This document shows positions 27,687-36,251 of a stretch of DNA of 64,000 nt, in pieces. Positions within the stretch are counted from its first letter, which is position 1, and each line of letters opens with the position of its first letter. A program made the position numbers and the translations under genes. The stretch is from Akkermansia muciniphila (GTDB lineage Bacteria; Verrucomicrobiota; Verrucomicrobiia; Verrucomicrobiales; Akkermansiaceae): NCBI RefSeq assembly GCF_040616545.1, contig NZ_CP156688.1, forward strand, positions 434,001-498,000, read 5' to 3'. The notes below the pieces were generated by a model. The model was not told the DNA's origin and made no database searches. It was given only the letters and a program-made list of their open reading frames with translations.

Positions 27687-28253
27687 TTAATTACCGGTAG
27701 GATAATAGAACACCGTACCATCTGTTCCCGCCCAGGGATTCCCGGCCACAATTTCTCCTTCTCCGTTCTGAATACCGCTTACGAACGAAACGTTGCCCGT
27801 ACACGTACCCTCGGCCGTTTCATACTTTGTAGAAGCATTAAATGTGATGTCCATATTTACCTGAACGGAGCCGTAGAAAATCACCACAATCGGACCAGGC
27901 AAAGTGACCTGACCCTGAGCAATCACGAAATTGCCCACCAGAGAAGCTTTTTCCGCAGTCGTCCTTCTGTACACCATGTGGGTCGTGGCGGGAATCGAAG
28001 TACCGGCAGCGGCTCCCTGAATCTTCGCCAGAGGAAGGTCGGAATCATTACCATCCAGCTGAATGATAAGAGAGGACGAATTATTCGGGTCCACCTGATC
28101 CGTAATCGGCACTATCATATTCAGCCTGCTTCCGGAGGGAAGGCATGTCCCTTCTCCACTATCGCCGCTGCCTCCGCATGACAGAAGTCCAGCAGACACT
28201 ACCGCCAGAGACAAAAAGGAGAGAGAATACTTGTTAAATACACGGGCAAACAT
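27687..28253 (-). CDS. Small Cys-Gly-Gly lipoprotein upstream of the ABC exporter operon
   Basis: A 188-residue predicted lipoprotein. The leader ends SAGLLSC, followed by GGSGDSGEG. The mature protein is beta-rich with two further Cys residues (EGTCLPSGS and EGTCTGNVS) spaced for a disulfide. It lies directly upstream of, and on the same strand as, the adaptor-ATPase-permease genes, separated by a terminator. The leader style is shared with the lipoproteins at 6008, 23675 and 24205. Function unknown. Cargo, surface display or regulation of the exporter are all possible. Confidence 0.68.
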   Translation of the reverse strand: MFARVFNKYSLSFLSLAVVSAGLLSCGGSGDSGEGTCLPSGSRLNMIVPITDQVDPNNSSSLIIQLDGNDSDLPLAKIQGAAAGTSIPATTHMVYRRTTAEKASLVGNFVIAQGQVTLPGPIVVIFYGSVQVNMDITFNASTKYETAEGTCTGNVSFVSGIQNGEGEIVAGNPWAGTDGTVFYYPTGN

Positions 28254-28477
28254 AATGGAAAATGAGTTTTTTCCAAGATAGTGATTCTTGGGAGAACGTC
28301 AACAAAATAACTGCATTGATCTACATCTTCATACTGTTCCACACACCGGAGCCCCTGGAAAAAGAACGAACAGCATGGTCTATCTTACTCAGCACATCAA
28401 AACACGCAAAATATGGAAATCCCTTTCTGCCTTTTCCAACAGCATCCATGCCTAGGCAGTATCACCCTATGATAGAC

Positions 28478-31400
28478 CTACCTGGCTTTTTCTAGGCGCC
28501 GCTTGAGCACGCGCCCCGTAATGAAGAGGGGAACGGCCCCCATCAGGAACAGGATCAGGGAATCCTTCCAGGGGGTGGGTACCGTGCCTTCGTCCGCGCT
28601 GTAGCCGGGGTCGTCCGGAGCCTTTCCGGTGTTGCCCCACGGCAGGGGCTGCCGGCGCGCCAGGAAAATTTCCGGACGGTCCAGCGTATCCCGGCTGACG
28701 CGCTGGATTTCCGCGGATTCATCCAGCATCACAATGCGGTCATTGACGTAAAAGGATTTGACGGAGGGCTTGCCCTTCCCCTGCTGTTCCAGTCCGGCAA
28801 TCACCTGCCTGTAGTTTTTCTCATAGCCGTTGACCGCCGCTCTCCGGACCTGGCGGACCGCGGCCTTGGCCTGTTCCGGATCATCCGCGCCAATAGCGGC
28901 AATGTGGAGGAGCGCCATCTTGAGCAGCTTGAATTCCTCAAACTCCCGGTTATTGAGATGGGGCTGCGCCTTGAGCTCGTCCACCTTTTCCTGAATGGTT
29001 TCACGTTCCCGTTCCCAGACATTTTTGGAGGCCTGGTCCACCACCATCATTTCAAAGGAGTAGCGCAGGGGGCAGAATTCCGCCACCAGCGGAACGCGGC
29101 CCGGCTTGAGGCGCCCGTGTTCATCCGTACGGTGGGCGGACCACGGGATGAACTGGTTCATTTCATCAAAGCGGACAATGGCCCCGGCCATCAGAATCTG
29201 GGGAATGAGCAGCAGCGGCACCATGTTGAGCGCCGCCCGCTCCGTCTTGGCGAAGACGGAGACCAGCAGGGACAGGCTCACGCCGATGAAGGCCGTCAGG
29301 GTCATGGTTCCCAGGTAGATCAGGAACATTTCATGGATTTCCAGGATAGCGTTCCCCACCCACAGGAAGAGGGCGGACTGCACGGCGGAAAGCCCCGTAA
29401 GCACCAGCGCCTTGGCAAGCACATACCCGGTCACGAATACCTTGGCGTTCCCCTCGCGCTTGAGCAGGGCGCGGTCCTTGAGCACTTCGCTGGCCGCCCC
29501 CGTGAGGCCGAAGAACATCGCCACGATGATCGCCAGGAACAGGTAGGAGGGAATGTGGAGGGCGGTGGCGAAGGTGTATTCCGGGCTGGAGGAGGCGCGC
29601 AGGGTCAGGGAAATCAGCAGGGCCAGCACCGGGCCTTCCAGCAGCATGGTGTACAGCCCCATGCGGCTCCGCACCCGGCCCAGGAAGGTGCGCACGGCCC
29701 AGATGCGGAACAGGCGCCACAACTGCATCACGCTGCGCCTGGGGGCAGGCGGAAATTCCAGCGTGCCTTCATACAGGGTCCTGGGGGCGCCCCCCTCATG
29801 GTGGTGCCCCATCACGTTGCGGAACCGGTAGCCTTCAAAGCGTTCCTGCCACAGACGCGGATGCTGCCGCCTGCGGCGGTCATGCCAGGAAAGGGGCGCC
29901 TCCAGCACTTCAAACACGTAATCCGCACCGCCGGCGGTCCGCGCCTCCTCGGAAACGTCAATGGCCATGTCCACGGCCGCCTTCCGGAAATACCGCATCA
30001 TGCCCGGCACGTCCCCCCAGTAGGCCATCTGGCCGCCGTGGTCCAGCACCAGCACCTTCTGGAACTGGTTCAGGATGGCCGTGCTGGGCCGGTGCATGGT
30101 GGCTATCACCATCTTGTCACGGCTCATGTTCTGCATGGTCTGCATGACCAGCTTGGCGTCGGAGGTGGAAAGGCCGCTGATGGGTTCGTCCAGCAGGAAA
30201 ACGTCCGCAATGCCCGCCAGGTCCAGCCCCAGGTTCAGGCGCGTGCGCTCCCCGTCGGAAATGGTGCGCGCATTCATCTCACCCACGCGGCGGGAGGCGA
30301 TGTGCGTCAGCCCCAGGAATTTCAGGATGGCGTTCACGCGGCGGACGCGTTCCGACCGCGTGAGGCGGGGCCGGCGGATGATGGTAGCCTGCGCGATGTG
30401 CTCGGAAACGCTCATGGCCGCATCCAGAATGTCCTCCCGCGGAATAAAGGCGATGTAGGGCCGGATCAGGTCCGGAGCGCTGTACAGAAGCTGGTTGTTG
30501 TAACGGATGCAGCCCCGCGTGGGCGGCAGGTGCCCGGCCAGCATGGACAGCAGGGTGCTTTTCCCGGACCCGCTGGGGCCCAGGATGCACACCATCTCCC
30601 CGCGCTTCACGGTCAGGTCAATGTTGTCCAGCACGCGCCCGGAGCGCATGAACTCCTTGGTCACGCCCTCCACGCTGAGGGTTCTGATGGCGTGGTATTC
30701 TTCATCCAGCACCCCGGCGGAAAAACGGCAGCGCAGCGCGTGGTACGCGTTCAGGTGAACCACGTCCCCGTCACGCAGGGATACCCTCCCCCTCACCGGC
30801 CTTCCATTAAGCAGCAGCGGCATGGAGGCCTCCACCACTTCCAGCCAGCCGGAATTGGTAGCGCTGGAAAAGGACACCTCCAGCACCACGCCGGAGGCCA
30901 GTCCCGGCGTGAGCAGCATGTCCCCCTTGCGCGCCTTTTCCGGCAGGTTGGTCACGCGCAGCTTGCGGGTTCCGGGGTCCAGGCGGAAGCGCCGCCCGAT
31001 GTCCGACATGGAATTCTGCACCTCTCCCATGGAGAAAGGCCCCTCCCCGTCCAGCGTGAAGGAGGAATAATAGGCCATGCGCACATTTTCACCGGGGTAC
31101 AGCCGCCTCCCATCCACCATGAATTCCACTTCCGGTCTCAGCACCTCCACCTCGCACGCCAGCCCCATGTTCACGCGCACCTCACTGGCCCGTGAGCGTA
31201 CCCGGCTGATTTGCAGCGCCCCGTTGTCCAGGGAAATGTAACAAGCCTCCTGCTTGCCGGAGCGCTTGCAGTCCAGGAAAAACGCAAAGTCCTCAAAGCT
31301 CAGGGGGCCGGACGGCAAAAGAACCACCTGTCCGTTGGTCAGGGGCATCACCCCGCCGGGAGCCAGATGGCGCCCGCGCACCACAATCGGTTTGGAGCCG

Positions 31401-32014
31401 TCATTCACCACCAGCACCAGGCGGGAGCACCGGATCAGGCGGAAGGAGATGCCCTTGTCCTGCTCCGGCAGGGAAACCTCCGCGCCAATGCCCGCGGAAA
31501 AACCGACGCTGTAAGCCGGTTCCTGGGCCTCCACATCCGGCGTCATCAGCAGCTGCCTCAAGAGGTTCGCCGTGCCCGGCAATTCCAGGCCGTACGTCAC
31601 CTGGTCAAACAGTTCCCCGATCATCCGTGGATCTCCCGTATTGATGAGCAGGGAGAGCACTTCCAGCGCAATCGCCATGCGCTCCGTTTCATCCCTGCCG
31701 GAGGCGGCGGAAGCCAGCACGTCCGCCACCGTCAGATTGGCCCGCATGGACCGTTCAAAACGGTTGGAAAGCCAGCGGTGCTCCACTTCCGGAAAGGTAT
31801 AGCGCAGAATGTCCAGCGCGGCGTCCGCGTCACGGGCGCTCAAATGGCGGCGTCCGCTCAGAATGGTGGCAAACAGGTCCACCAGCGTCCCGGCGTGAAC
31901 CTTCATGGAGCCGTCGTCCCGGCGCAGCCACGGCACATAGGCGCCCAGCGTCCTGACCAGGTTCAGCCTCCAGTGAATCAGCTTGGAAGGTATGTCAAAA
32001 AACCATCGGATCAT
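28478..32014 (-). CDS. ABCG-type ABC transporter with N-terminal TerB-like and FHA-like regions
   Basis: A 1178-residue fusion. Residues about 30-140 are helical and resemble TerB/DjlA-like domains (LVDLFATILSGRRHLSARDADAALDIL). Residues about 170-430 are beta-rich, and the end of this region (MPLLLNGRPVRGRVSLRDGD, VVHLNAYHALRCRF) looks like an FHA fold. The ATPase carries Walker A LGPSGSGKST (about 478), signature TISDGERTRLNLGL and Walker B VFLLDEPISGLS, all in ABCG style. An ABC2-type membrane domain of about six helices follows, with a large loop (about 200 residues) before the last helix. The ATG at 32014 is used. The frame is open to a TTG at 32098. Substrate unknown. Confidence 0.83.
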   Translation of the reverse strand: MIRWFFDIPSKLIHWRLNLVRTLGAYVPWLRRDDGSMKVHAGTLVDLFATILSGRRHLSARDADAALDILRYTFPEVEHRWLSNRFERSMRANLTVADVLASAASGRDETERMAIALEVLSLLINTGDPRMIGELFDQVTYGLELPGTANLLRQLLMTPDVEAQEPAYSVGFSAGIGAEVSLPEQDKGISFRLIRCSRLVLVVNDGSKPIVVRGRHLAPGGVMPLTNGQVVLLPSGPLSFEDFAFFLDCKRSGKQEACYISLDNGALQISRVRSRASEVRVNMGLACEVEVLRPEVEFMVDGRRLYPGENVRMAYYSSFTLDGEGPFSMGEVQNSMSDIGRRFRLDPGTRKLRVTNLPEKARKGDMLLTPGLASGVVLEVSFSSATNSGWLEVVEASMPLLLNGRPVRGRVSLRDGDVVHLNAYHALRCRFSAGVLDEEYHAIRTLSVEGVTKEFMRSGRVLDNIDLTVKRGEMVCILGPSGSGKSTLLSMLAGHLPPTRGCIRYNNQLLYSAPDLIRPYIAFIPREDILDAAMSVSEHIAQATIIRRPRLTRSERVRRVNAILKFLGLTHIASRRVGEMNARTISDGERTRLNLGLDLAGIADVFLLDEPISGLSTSDAKLVMQTMQNMSRDKMVIATMHRPSTAILNQFQKVLVLDHGGQMAYWGDVPGMMRYFRKAAVDMAIDVSEEARTAGGADYVFEVLEAPLSWHDRRRRQHPRLWQERFEGYRFRNVMGHHHEGGAPRTLYEGTLEFPPAPRRSVMQLWRLFRIWAVRTFLGRVRSRMGLYTMLLEGPVLALLISLTLRASSSPEYTFATALHIPSYLFLAIIVAMFFGLTGAASEVLKDRALLKREGNAKVFVTGYVLAKALVLTGLSAVQSALFLWVGNAILEIHEMFLIYLGTMTLTAFIGVSLSLLVSVFAKTERAALNMVPLLLIPQILMAGAIVRFDEMNQFIPWSAHRTDEHGRLKPGRVPLVAEFCPLRYSFEMMVVDQASKNVWERERETIQEKVDELKAQPHLNNREFEEFKLLKMALLHIAAIGADDPEQAKAAVRQVRRAAVNGYEKNYRQVIAGLEQQGKGKPSVKSFYVNDRIVMLDESAEIQRVSRDTLDRPEIFLARRQPLPWGNTGKAPDDPGYSADEGTVPTPWKDSLILFLMGAVPLFITGRVLKRRLEKAR

Positions 32015-32204
32015 GCCAGGGAACGCGTTGCAGGAACAGTAGTACAGGGATTCCGGGCCCACCTCAAGCGCAACCGGAATTTCACGGAGAAATGACAATA
32101 TTTTCTACACCTTTATCTTGCAATAGGTCGGGAGGAAGTATAGTTCTGTCCAATGTTCATGCTTTCCATGAGAAAGCGAGCCAAATACATAACATTATCA
32201 CAAC

Positions 32205-32627
32205 ATGGATATCTTAGTTTCTACTCTTTGTGACTTCGCCGCCGACTATCAGGGCAAGCTTTGCATCCAGGGCGGTTTTGACTCCCTGGTCGCCCGTCAG
32301 TTCCCGGTCGTCCACCCCGTCTGCGCCGTGGCCCTCCGCATCTGCCTCACCCCTGAAGACGAAGGCACCCACGAACTGGGCCTGAGCATCGTTGACGCCG
32401 ACGGCACGCCGCTGGACAAGGAACGCATGCCCATCAAGATCAACTTCCCGGTGCCCGCTTTCCCGGAAGGCGCTTCCTTCTTCACCCGCAACCTGATCAT
32501 GAACTTCCAGGGCCTGCGTTTTGAAAAGCCGGGTAACTACTCCATCGACCTCACGGTTGACGGCGAACTGGCCTCCCGCGTGCCTTTCCGCGTGGTGCAG
32601 GTGCAGGAAGAAGCTCCCCAGGCTTAA
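32205..32627 (+). CDS. Small conserved cytoplasmic protein (DUF6941-like)
   Basis: A 140-residue protein with no signal peptide. It reads as a compact beta-sandwich: VSTLCDFAADYQGKLCIQGGFDSLVARQFPVVHP, then CLTPEDEGTHELGLSIVDADG and a C-terminal GNYSIDLTVDGELASRVPFRVV. From memory this matches the DUF6941 family, which has no known function. That match is unverified. It is a single gene with its own terminator and is divergent from the large ABCG-type gene. Confidence 0.75.
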   Translation: MDILVSTLCDFAADYQGKLCIQGGFDSLVARQFPVVHPVCAVALRICLTPEDEGTHELGLSIVDADGTPLDKERMPIKINFPVPAFPEGASFFTRNLIMNFQGLRFEKPGNYSIDLTVDGELASRVPFRVVQVQEEAPQA

Positions 32628-32644
32628 GTCCATTCCTTTTCATC

Positions 32645-32678
32645 AAACCGCCTTCCGGATTCCGGCAGGCGGTTTTTT
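32645..32678 (+). terminator. Rho-independent terminator after the DUF6941-like gene
   Basis: AAACCGCCT (32645-32653) pairs with AGGCGGTTT (32667-32675), with an inner CCGGA/TCCGG stem, followed by a T-run to 32678. Confidence 0.9.
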
Positions 32679-32906
32679 ATTGGGGTAATGGGGGAGAAAA
32701 AGCAGCTTCCCAAACGGGGGGAGGCCGCTTCACCCCGCCGCTAATACCTCATTCCCTCCTCCCTCCTGATGGACGCGCTGCCGGGAACAAGGGAGTGGTC
32801 CGCCCTTCACGCGCACCCACCCTCCGGGTTCCATGCCGTGCATTCCGTCCCTCTTTTTTACGTTCCGCAACGCCCTTTTTCATTGCGGTCTCCCGGGGGA
32901 TTGACC

Positions 32907-33776
32907 ATGATACGGACAGCTCCGCCAACCATGCAAACCCCACGCTTCCAGTACGACAGGATTATCATCACGGGCGCCTCGTCCGGCTTCGGGGAGGCCT
33001 TTGCCGGAACGCTGGCTCCTCATGCGGGGGAACTGGTGCTCATCGCCCGCAGGGAAGACGCCTTGCGCCGGCTTGCCGCTGCCCTGGAAGAACGCCATCC
33101 CGGCCTGCGCGCCTCCATACTGCCGTGCGACCTGGCGGATGAAGCTTCCCTGGACACGCTCGTTTCCCGTCTGGAGGGCCTGCCGCCCGGCAGAACCCTG
33201 CTGATCAACAACGCGGGAGCCGGGGATTACGGGGAGTTTGCAGACGGGCGCTGGGAAAAAATACGCGCCCTGCTACGCCTGAACGTGGAGTGCCTCACCC
33301 GCCTGTGCCATGCCCTGATTCCCGGCATGAAGCGGAACGGCGGGGACATCATCAACATCAGCTCCCTGGGGGCCCTGCTCCCTATTCCGGATTTTGCCGT
33401 TTACGCGGCCACCAAGGCTTACGTGTCCAGCCTGTCGGAAGCGCTGCGCCTGGAACTGCGCGAGCACGGCATCCGCGTGCTGGCCGTGTGCCCCGGCCCG
33501 GTTTCCACGGGTTTTGGAAAAGCGGCGCGCCGTCCCGGCTTTACGGGAAACATGATGCCGGGCCGGAACGCCTTTGACACGTCCGTTGAAACCGTCGTGA
33601 AAGACAGTCTGCGCGCCCTGTCCCACGGGCGCGCCCGTGTATTCCCCGGCATGAAAATACGGCTGGCCGCCCTGCTGCTGGGGAGCGCCCCGCTGGGGCT
33701 GATCCGCTTTTTCATGGGCAGGCGTCCCCGGAAAGTCCTGCCTTCCCCCAATAACCACCCCTCTTCAGCATCATGA
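32907..33776 (+). CDS. Short-chain dehydrogenase/reductase
   Basis: A 289-residue classical SDR. The cofactor motif is ITGASSGFGEAFA (TGxxxGxG). NNAGAG and the catalytic INISSLGALLPIPDFAVYAATKAY (Ser, Tyr-x3-Lys) follow, then CPGPVSTGFGKAA. The C-terminus carries a basic, hydrophobic tail of about 40 residues that may touch the membrane, as in DltE- or YqjQ-like SDRs. Substrate unknown. The start at 32907 has a GGGGGA stretch 6 bp upstream. ATG at 32931 is an alternative. The stop overlaps the next start as ATGA, so it is coupled to the GH75-like gene. Confidence 0.88.
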   Translation: MIRTAPPTMQTPRFQYDRIIITGASSGFGEAFAGTLAPHAGELVLIARREDALRRLAAALEERHPGLRASILPCDLADEASLDTLVSRLEGLPPGRTLLINNAGAGDYGEFADGRWEKIRALLRLNVECLTRLCHALIPGMKRNGGDIINISSLGALLPIPDFAVYAATKAYVSSLSEALRLELREHGIRVLAVCPGPVSTGFGKAARRPGFTGNMMPGRNAFDTSVETVVKDSLRALSHGRARVFPGMKIRLAALLLGSAPLGLIRFFMGRRPRKVLPSPNNHPSSAS

Positions 33777-35356
33777 AAGCCCACCGCCGCGGAATACCCC
33801 GCCTCACCTGGTTCAAGCTTGCAGTCTGCATCTGCCTGGCCGCCATGGCGGCCTCCCTGTTCACGCCGTACCCGGCCCAGATCATCCGCGCCCTGAATGG
33901 AGAACCGGAACGGGAAACGGGCTCTGACGCCTACCCGCCGCATGAATCGCGCCCCGCGGAACAACCGGGCCAGGAAGAAACCGCCCCCTCCGTTCCCCCG
34001 GCCCCCGCCAGGGATCAGGAGGATTCACGGCTGGCCACCTCCTGGGAGCCGGAGCGCACCATCGCCCTGCCTCCGGTGCAGTACCCCCCTTTCCCGCCCG
34101 TTCTCCCCACCAGGCCTGCGGAAGGGGCCATGACGAATATTTACGAGCTGGCGCGCGGGCTGAACCTGAAAACGCAGGTCAATTTCCACCCCGGAACCCT
34201 GGCCTCCAAAGACAGGGAGACCAAGAGCAATTACCAGATGACCCTCACCCTGAACGTCAAACAGCCCAAGGCCCTGACGAGGAAGGAGGACATCCTGAAG
34301 ATCAACCCCAAGCTGGAGGCCATGCTTCCCGGTCTCCCCACCCTGTTCAATCAGGCGCGCGTCTCCCCCTATTACGGGCAGATTTACGTGCGCAAGCAGA
34401 CGGAAATCCGCAAGAACCTGGCCTCCCTGCTCAAATTGCTGGACCGCCATAATTATTACGATACGGAAACAATCCTGGAAACCACCCATCCGGACACGGG
34501 CAGAAAGCTTCTCTGGCTCCAGAGTGAAATGGATGTAGTTTCAGACGGCTCGGACGGGGACCGCCTGTCCTCCATGCCGGATAAAATCCTGAAGAGCTCC
34601 TTCTACCAGCCCAGCACCTCCTACCGCTGGAAGAAACGCACGGACAAGCCCAATCCCCTCCTCAAGCCCTGGCAGCAACGGCTGGCCGGCTACAAGAAGA
34701 CGCTGGAAAAAGCCCCCGCGGCGGAAAAGGCGGCCCTGCGCCGCAAGATAGACCATGCGGAACGGGTCATTGAGGAATTGAAGCGGTACAGCTTCCTGAT
34801 CTCGGAATACGATCCGTTCATCGTGGTGCCGCTGGGCGTGGTCAACCAATCCTCCTCCTTCTCCCCGCAATTCGGGGATTACGCCGTCGTCATCGTGGGG
34901 GACAAACTGTACCCGGCCCTGGTGGGAGACGCCGGACCGCGCTACAAGACGGGGGAAGGCTCCCTGCGCCTGAGCAAGGAGATCAATCCCAAGGCAGGCC
35001 CGTACAGCCGCCCCGTTTCTGACCTGGTGGTCAGCTACCTGATCTTCCCCGGCTCCGCGGAGCCGGAGGCCGGGCCGCCCGACTACGCCAAACTTACGGC
35101 CAAATGCCAGGAGCTGCTCAATGACATCGGCGGCACGGGAAAAGGCTTCAAGCTCCACCAGTGGGAAGACCTGCTCGCCCCCAAGCCCCCGCCTGCTCCC
35201 CCCGCGCCCAAACCCGGAACCGGCAATGCTGCGGAAACGCCCGCGAAGGATCAGGAGAAGACGGATGACCCTGCGGACAAGCCCGCGGAAAATCCGGCTC
35301 CGGCCCCTCTTAAGGAACCGCCCTCCTCCGCAGCTCCTTCCAAAACCGGCCCGTAG
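33773..35356 (+). CDS. Membrane-anchored or secreted protein with a chitosanase GH75-like domain
   Basis: A 527-residue protein. A single N-terminal hydrophobic segment (LAVCICLAAMAASLF) is followed by a Pro/Glu-rich linker. Residues about 225-425 contain the sequence style of family 75 glycoside hydrolases: MDVVSDGSDGDR (around Asp254), YDPFIVVPLGV (about 345), FGDYAVVIVGDKLYPALVGDAGP and GEGSLRLSKEIN (about 395). In that family an Asp and a Glu in such segments are catalytic. A low-complexity Pro/Ala/Lys tail of about 70 residues follows. An inserted charged segment at 290-340 may be specific to this protein. GH75 enzymes cleave chitosan, but the real substrate is unknown. Coupled to the SDR gene by an ATGA overlap. 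Confidence 0.7.
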   Translation: MKAHRRGIPRLTWFKLAVCICLAAMAASLFTPYPAQIIRALNGEPERETGSDAYPPHESRPAEQPGQEETAPSVPPAPARDQEDSRLATSWEPERTIALPPVQYPPFPPVLPTRPAEGAMTNIYELARGLNLKTQVNFHPGTLASKDRETKSNYQMTLTLNVKQPKALTRKEDILKINPKLEAMLPGLPTLFNQARVSPYYGQIYVRKQTEIRKNLASLLKLLDRHNYYDTETILETTHPDTGRKLLWLQSEMDVVSDGSDGDRLSSMPDKILKSSFYQPSTSYRWKKRTDKPNPLLKPWQQRLAGYKKTLEKAPAAEKAALRRKIDHAERVIEELKRYSFLISEYDPFIVVPLGVVNQSSSFSPQFGDYAVVIVGDKLYPALVGDAGPRYKTGEGSLRLSKEINPKAGPYSRPVSDLVVSYLIFPGSAEPEAGPPDYAKLTAKCQELLNDIGGTGKGFKLHQWEDLLAPKPPPAPPAPKPGTGNAAETPAKDQEKTDDPADKPAENPAPAPLKEPPSSAAPSKTGP

Positions 35357-35357
35357 C

Positions 35358-36251
35358 CTACAGGGCTTCCTTCCAGGAAAAGAGGAAGGCCTTCCACATC
35401 CGGGAATAAACGGCGCCGCGCGTGATCTTCACCTTTCCGGCCCCGGGCTGCTGCGGGCGCCGGAGCAGTTCCAGCGTATCCAGCCCCAGCCATGCGGGAA
35501 GCACGGTGGAAAAACGCAGCCGCCCGTTCCGCAGGGATTCCGCATAAAACACGCCTTCCTTCAGCCAGCGTTCCGCGCGGTCCAGCCACGGGCCAGCATC
35601 GGCGGCAGGCAGGTAGCTCCTTCCGCGGGAAAGGTCCTCCTCCCGGTCACGGAGGATGTTCACAAGCTGAAGCCCCATGCCGTAGTGCGCGCCCCAGCGC
35701 AGGAGCTGGTCTTCCGGCTGCGTGCTGAACCCCGCGCCCAGCACCAGCAGGCCCAGCCTGGTCCAGAATTCCCCCACGCAGCCGGCCACCATGTAGGCAT
35801 AATGTTCAAGCTGTTCCGGGCAGGAGACGGAAGAGTTCCCTTCAAAATATTCCAGATCCCACGCCTGCCCCTCCACGATGGTGCAGAGCACCTGCCGCAC
35901 CAGCATCTGTTCACGCGGGGGGAGGGCTTCCAGCAGCGCCAGGCATTCCGGGAAACGGGCCAGCAGTTCCGCCTCCCCCCGGTGCGCCTGCACGGTGGAA
36001 AGAACGCCCAGGCGGCCAAAGCAGGTGGAGGCGGCCTCCCGGGAGGCGTCCCCGGCCACCGTCTCGCCCATCATCTTCAGCAGGGCCAGGCGCTCTCCGG
36101 AATCCATGTCCACGGTATCCGCCACCGTATCCGTAGCGCGCGCCAGCAGATAGCCCACGGCCACGCCGGGGCGCATTTCCCGCGGCAGAAAGCGCATGCT
36201 CAGGTAAAAGGACCGGGAAACGGCGGACAGAAGCTGATGGAGGCCTTTCAT
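35358..36251 (-). CDS. Squalene/phytoene synthase family protein (probable squalene synthase)
   Basis: A 297-residue all-helical prenyl-condensing enzyme. The first Asp-rich site reads YLLARATDTVADT, and the second reads LQLVNILRDREEDLSRGRSYLP. Together they bind the diphosphates of two farnesyl groups through magnesium. The SRSFYLSMRFLP opening is also typical. The first site resembles that of eukaryote-type squalene synthases more than the HpnC/HpnD pair. The start overlaps the stop of the upstream sigma-54 regulator (ATGA), so expression is tied to that gene. No other hopanoid or carotenoid gene is visible nearby. Confidence 0.87.
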   Translation of the reverse strand: MKGLHQLLSAVSRSFYLSMRFLPREMRPGVAVGYLLARATDTVADTVDMDSGERLALLKMMGETVAGDASREAASTCFGRLGVLSTVQAHRGEAELLARFPECLALLEALPPREQMLVRQVLCTIVEGQAWDLEYFEGNSSVSCPEQLEHYAYMVAGCVGEFWTRLGLLVLGAGFSTQPEDQLLRWGAHYGMGLQLVNILRDREEDLSRGRSYLPAADAGPWLDRAERWLKEGVFYAESLRNGRLRFSTVLPAWLGLDTLELLRRPQQPGAGKVKITRGAVYSRMWKAFLFSWKEAL

